Positions 58,651-61,489 of a stretch of 61,489 bases of DNA are shown here, one piece after another. Each line of letters begins with the position of its first letter. The stretch's first letter is position 1. Where the stretch lies: assembly GCA_027972325.1 (NCBI GenBank), contig JAPMOS010000084.1, positions 107,501-168,989 on the forward strand, given 5' to 3'. The stretch comes from Paratrimastix pyriformis (taxonomy: Eukaryota > Preaxostyla > Paratrimastigidae). The position numbers and the translations under genes are program-made. The notes below the pieces were generated by a model that saw nothing but the letters and a program-made list of their open reading frames with translations, did no database searches and was not told where the DNA came from.

Positions 58651-59029
58651 CAGATTACTCTGCGGCCTGGGCTTTGCAATCAGCCAGAGCAAGTCCGTCT
58701 TCACCGGGTGAAGCAGATCATCTTCCTGGGGTTCCAGCTGGACTCCAGGAGGTTGAGGATTACCCTTCCGCCCGAGAGGGTCCAGGCCTTGTTGGCTATG
58801 CTGAAGAGCCTGGAAGGGAAGAGTGGTCCAGACCCGCGCTTGGCGCAGGTGCTGGGCCTGCTCTCGACCAGGCCGGCGGTGGTGCCGGCCTGCTTGCATC
58901 TCTTCCACCTGGAGAAGTGCAAGGTGAGAGGAGGAAAGTCGGGGTGGCACGGGACATCGACACTGACCGACGAGGCTCGGAGAGCTGCTGTGGTGGTCCA
59001 CGGCGATTCCCTCAACGGTGCGTCCACAG

Positions 59030-59800
59030 CTCCGCCGAACCCGACGCGGGTGCTGCAGACCGACGCCAGCTCTATGGCGTGGGGAGCCACGCTGGAGAAT
59101 GGTGCCGTACCCTGGAGGCCAGGGGGAACTGGCGGGAATCGGAGGGGAGACAGCGAGACATATAAACTGGCAGGAACTCAGTGCCCTGCTGTTCGGTCTC
59201 CGTGCGTTCCGTCCATTCTGACGGCCGGCACGTGTCTGCGCTGGCAATCGGACTCGATGGTAGCTACCTCGGCGGTCCGAGCGTGGAGAACCTCGAGTCC
59301 TCACCTGCTGTCCCTGCTCTTGGAGCTTTGGGAGCTCTGCCAGGAAATGGGAGTGACGGTCGTCCCGAGCATATTGCCGGGGTGACCAATGTCCGGGCGG
59401 ACTGGCTGTCGCGGATGACAGATTCGTCCGACTGGAAACTCAATCCCAGGCTCTTTGCCTGGGCCTACGGGAACCCGTTATCGCCCCGAGCTCGACGCCT
59501 TCGCTACGATGAGCAACGCTCAGGTGGGGAGGTTTGGAGCCTGCGGCCAGACCCTTGTGCCGAGGGCCAGGATGCCTTTGTCCAGGATTGGAACAAGCAG
59601 GCAGTCTATGCGAACCCACCGTTCAACCAAGTGGGCCGGGTATTGAGGTTGATCAGACTTCAGCGGGCCACGGCGATGCTGGTGTTGCCAGTGTGGAAGT
59701 CGGCCACATGGTGGCCGGATCTGATGGGCATGGTTCTCAGAGGGCCACTGCTTCTCCCCAATACCGAGGAGACGTTCCTCCCCGGGGGGGGAGGCCCGGC
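59030..59800 (+). pseudogene. DIRS RNase H and NPPF-type extension (fossil)
   Basis: LQTDASSMAWGATL and VTNVRADWLSR mark RNase H. Further on, YANPPFNQVGRVLRLI and VLPVWKSATWWPDL resemble the methylase-like segment that follows RNase H in DIRS elements. Broken. Confidence 0.75.
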
Positions 59801-60079
59801 TCACTGGAGAGCGATGGTTCTCCTGGTGACGGGGCGACCACTGAGGGAACGGACGATTCTTCGTCTGTAGACTGCTTCATCGAACTGGAGGACCTTCAGG
59901 ATCCGGTGGCGCTCGGAAGAGTCGCGCCAGACATGTCCAATGTTCTGTCCGGAAGGGATGGACGAACGGGCGGTTTCTATCATGAAACACGGGTCCGGAT
60001 CCAAGGCCATCTCCATTGCATGGCGGAGGTGGTCAGTGGGCCGAGGGGAGGGACTTGATCCTTTTCAGGCGTCTCCGGT

Positions 60080-60840
60080 TGGCCTGGTGAACTTCCTAGC
60101 GGAGAAGTTTGGTGAGAACAACTCTCAGCGAAGTGGTTTGCGAACATTGCGAGTTGCATATCGACTAAGCTCGCGGTGTTGTCAGGAAGACGGATTGGGC
60201 GCGGATCCTTTGGTCACAACCTTTTGGAGGCCGTGCAAAATGCGGCCCTCCAAGCCTAAGATAGAGGAATCTCCTGATCTTGGGGCGTTGCAGAAGGCGA
60301 TCGCGGACCGTGGAGCGAATGCGAAGCTTTCGAGGGATTTCCTCTTGGGGAAGCTGGCGGTCCTGTTGTTGTTTCGGGCTGCGCCCGGCGATGACTCGCA
60401 TTGCGGTCTCGAAGTCCCGTTTGGGACGGGACCATTCGCTGATGCTGACGCTGAAAACCAAGACGTCAAGAGGACAATGGGTCCTCAAGAAGGTGGAGGC
60501 TGCCAGCAGACCCTACCACACTGTTGCGCGTCGGAAGTCCTGCGGCGGAAGGTGCCGGGGATGCCGACTTTTCGTGGCTCGAAACCACAAGGCCCTTGGA
60601 GCCCAACGGGTTTCGAAGCTGGCGCGTGGCTGATGACAGAGGCTGGAATCCCAGCCAGGTTTCGGACATACGCCCTCCGTGGGCGGGTGCCTCGAAACTC
60701 TTGGAAAATGATGTGCCAGAGCCCGTCGTCCGTCGAATGTATGGCTGGACGGAAAAGTCGGCCGTATTGGATCGACACTATAATCGGGCGAACCCAAAAA
60801 GGCTCCGCTGGAGACCATTTTCGCGGGTATCGAGGAATGA
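60080..60840 (+). pseudogene. DIRS tyrosine recombinase region (fossil)
   Basis: Segments near the end fit a tyrosine recombinase: FRTYALRG with the Arg-x-x-x-x-x-Arg type box, and GWTEKSAVLDRHYNR carrying the likely catalytic Tyr. Broken, and assigned with the help of the DIRS layout. Confidence 0.7.
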
Positions 60841-60850
60841 GATCTTTGAA

Positions 60851-60977
60851 AACTCCATCATGTCCTTCCTGGGTGAGGAAGGGAGAAAGGGGCGGAGCGA
60901 AAGGGGCTGGAGGTCCGACATAGGAAGGACCTATCGGACCCCCTGAGCGACCCCTTCGACTCCGAACCCAGGAAGGT
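60851..60977. repeat. DIRS internal complementary region
   Basis: The left half (to about 60937) is complementary to the element's left outer end (56291-56365) and the right half to its right outer end (61310-61359). Such a region is known to help join the ends of the DNA circle in DIRS replication. Its midpoint marks the element's termini. Confidence 0.85.
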
Positions 60978-61198
60978 ACCCGCCTCCCACCCCAAAGCTT
61001 CCCACTGTGTCGAGGAGACGCGACGGGACTGCTGGGAGTGCCGGGGAGCAGGTAGGGACGAGGAGGTTGCGAACGGCGGTCAGGTTTCTTCACCTTTCTT
61101 CCTGACCAGGAGAAGCCGGAAGGGTGTCCTTGTCTTCTGCTGAGCTCCCAGGCATTCACTTACGCGCCCTGCGGGCGGCTGGGAGGAGAGGGTGAAGG

Positions 61199-61331
61199 GT
61201 GCGAAAACCGCAAAGAAAGCGGGAGTAGCGAGCCCTATGCCGGGGATATTATCAAAATTTTAATTATCTTTAAAGATGCGGTTTTGGTGTAAACACGAGA
61301 GCAAACTCCATCATGTCCTTCCTGGGTTCGG
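61199..61331 (-). repeat. DIRS right inverted terminal repeat
   Basis: Inverted copy of 56346-56471 with only about three small differences. Confidence 0.9.
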
Positions 61332-61359
61332 AGTCGAGGGGGTCGCTCAGGGGTCCGAT

Positions 61360-61489
61360 GGGGCCGGTCGAGCGCCTGGCGGTTTGTTGGCGGCGGGCGG
61401 CGCCGCAGTGCCCCGTCTGCGTCATCGTCCAGGATTGGTGGGCGGTTGCGGTGAGCCGAGACACAGCGGCGGGGGCGGACGTGGCGGGG
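61360..61489 (-). mobile_element. Probable continuation of LINE C 5' part
   Basis: About 130 bp of GC-rich sequence after the DIRS element. On the minus strand its open frame leads toward the one resumed on the other side of the DIRS (MDEEALEKVLDPDMEI). Assigned by position; too short to prove. Confidence 0.35.

Larger units (their letters stand above)
56291..61359 (+). mobile_element. DIRS-type tyrosine-recombinase retroelement (fossil)
   Basis: About 5.07 kb. It has the DIRS layout: inverted terminal repeats, a gag-like region, RT, RNase H with an NPPF-bearing C-terminal extension, a tyrosine recombinase, and near the right end an internal region complementary to both outer termini. The internal region lets me place both ends to within a few bases. 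The coding part is broken, with roughly ten interruptions by eye, while the two terminal repeats differ at only about three places, so the insertion looks fairly recent. Flanks on both sides read like minus-strand LINE sequence, so it probably sits inside LINE C. No target duplication is seen, as expected for recombinase-mediated insertion. Confidence 0.85.

Noticed and set aside
56346-61331. Reading the terminal repeats as those of a cut-and-paste DNA transposon
   Set aside because: RT, RNase H, a tyrosine recombinase and an internal complementary region identify a DIRS-type retroelement.

Overview
The window is nuclear DNA of a eukaryote, almost certainly a protist. Genes have many short GT-AG introns (about 43-110 bp where compact) and short spacers on both strands. 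Ribosome-biogenesis, F-box, TM2, sphingomyelin-synthase and ARM-repeat proteins sit beside glutamine-rich and proline/alanine-rich proteins. GC content is high. I cannot name the species. A free-living Preaxostyla-like or similar protist is only a guess.

Layout, left to right. 1-5.5 kb: the end of an RLP24 gene, a FAR-17a/AIG1-like membrane protein, a TM2-domain protein and the first of two tandem apolipoprotein N-acyltransferase-like (Lnt-like) genes. 5.7-12.3 kb: the second Lnt-like gene, swollen by intronic microsatellites. 12.6-12.95 kb: a kelch-like remnant. 13.2-20.8 kb: two tandem paralogues with a ubiquitin/PB1-like N-terminus and an ARM-repeat C-terminus. 20.9-25.1 kb: a very low-complexity Pro/Ala/Gln protein. 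25.4-31.6 kb: a TM2 gene head-to-head with an F-box/PQQ-propeller gene that carries a tRNA-Met gene inside an intron. 31.7-34.3 kb: a sphingomyelin-synthase-like gene, a third TM2 gene and a second FAR-17a/AIG1 gene. 34.9-48.05 kb: a giant minus-strand gene for a probably extracellular repeat protein, with its 5' part missing. 48.1-61.5 kb: a nest of retroelements. This is a decayed minus-strand LINE with GIY-YIG, reverse transcriptase, RNase H, zinc-knuckle and restriction-like endonuclease regions. It is split by a 5'-truncated sister LINE on the plus strand and abuts, probably hosts, a DIRS-type tyrosine-recombinase retroelement.

Three gene-architecture signals stand out. (1) At five or six places the 3' end of an exon, together with its 5' splice site, is tandemly copied into the following intron, in at least four unrelated genes. 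(2) Introns use a 5' splice-site consensus of GTCTGY. None of 24 introns I could place begins GTA. (3) Long ATC and GAT tracts alternate in orientation in successive introns, so exons lie between complementary repeats. In addition, the convergent FAR-17a/TM2 gene pair at 1.2-2.8 kb recurs as its reverse complement at 32.9-34.3 kb, and the second copy lacks the introns of the first.

Exon limits given to the base were placed by eye from splice signals and reading frame. Limits marked about are approximate.
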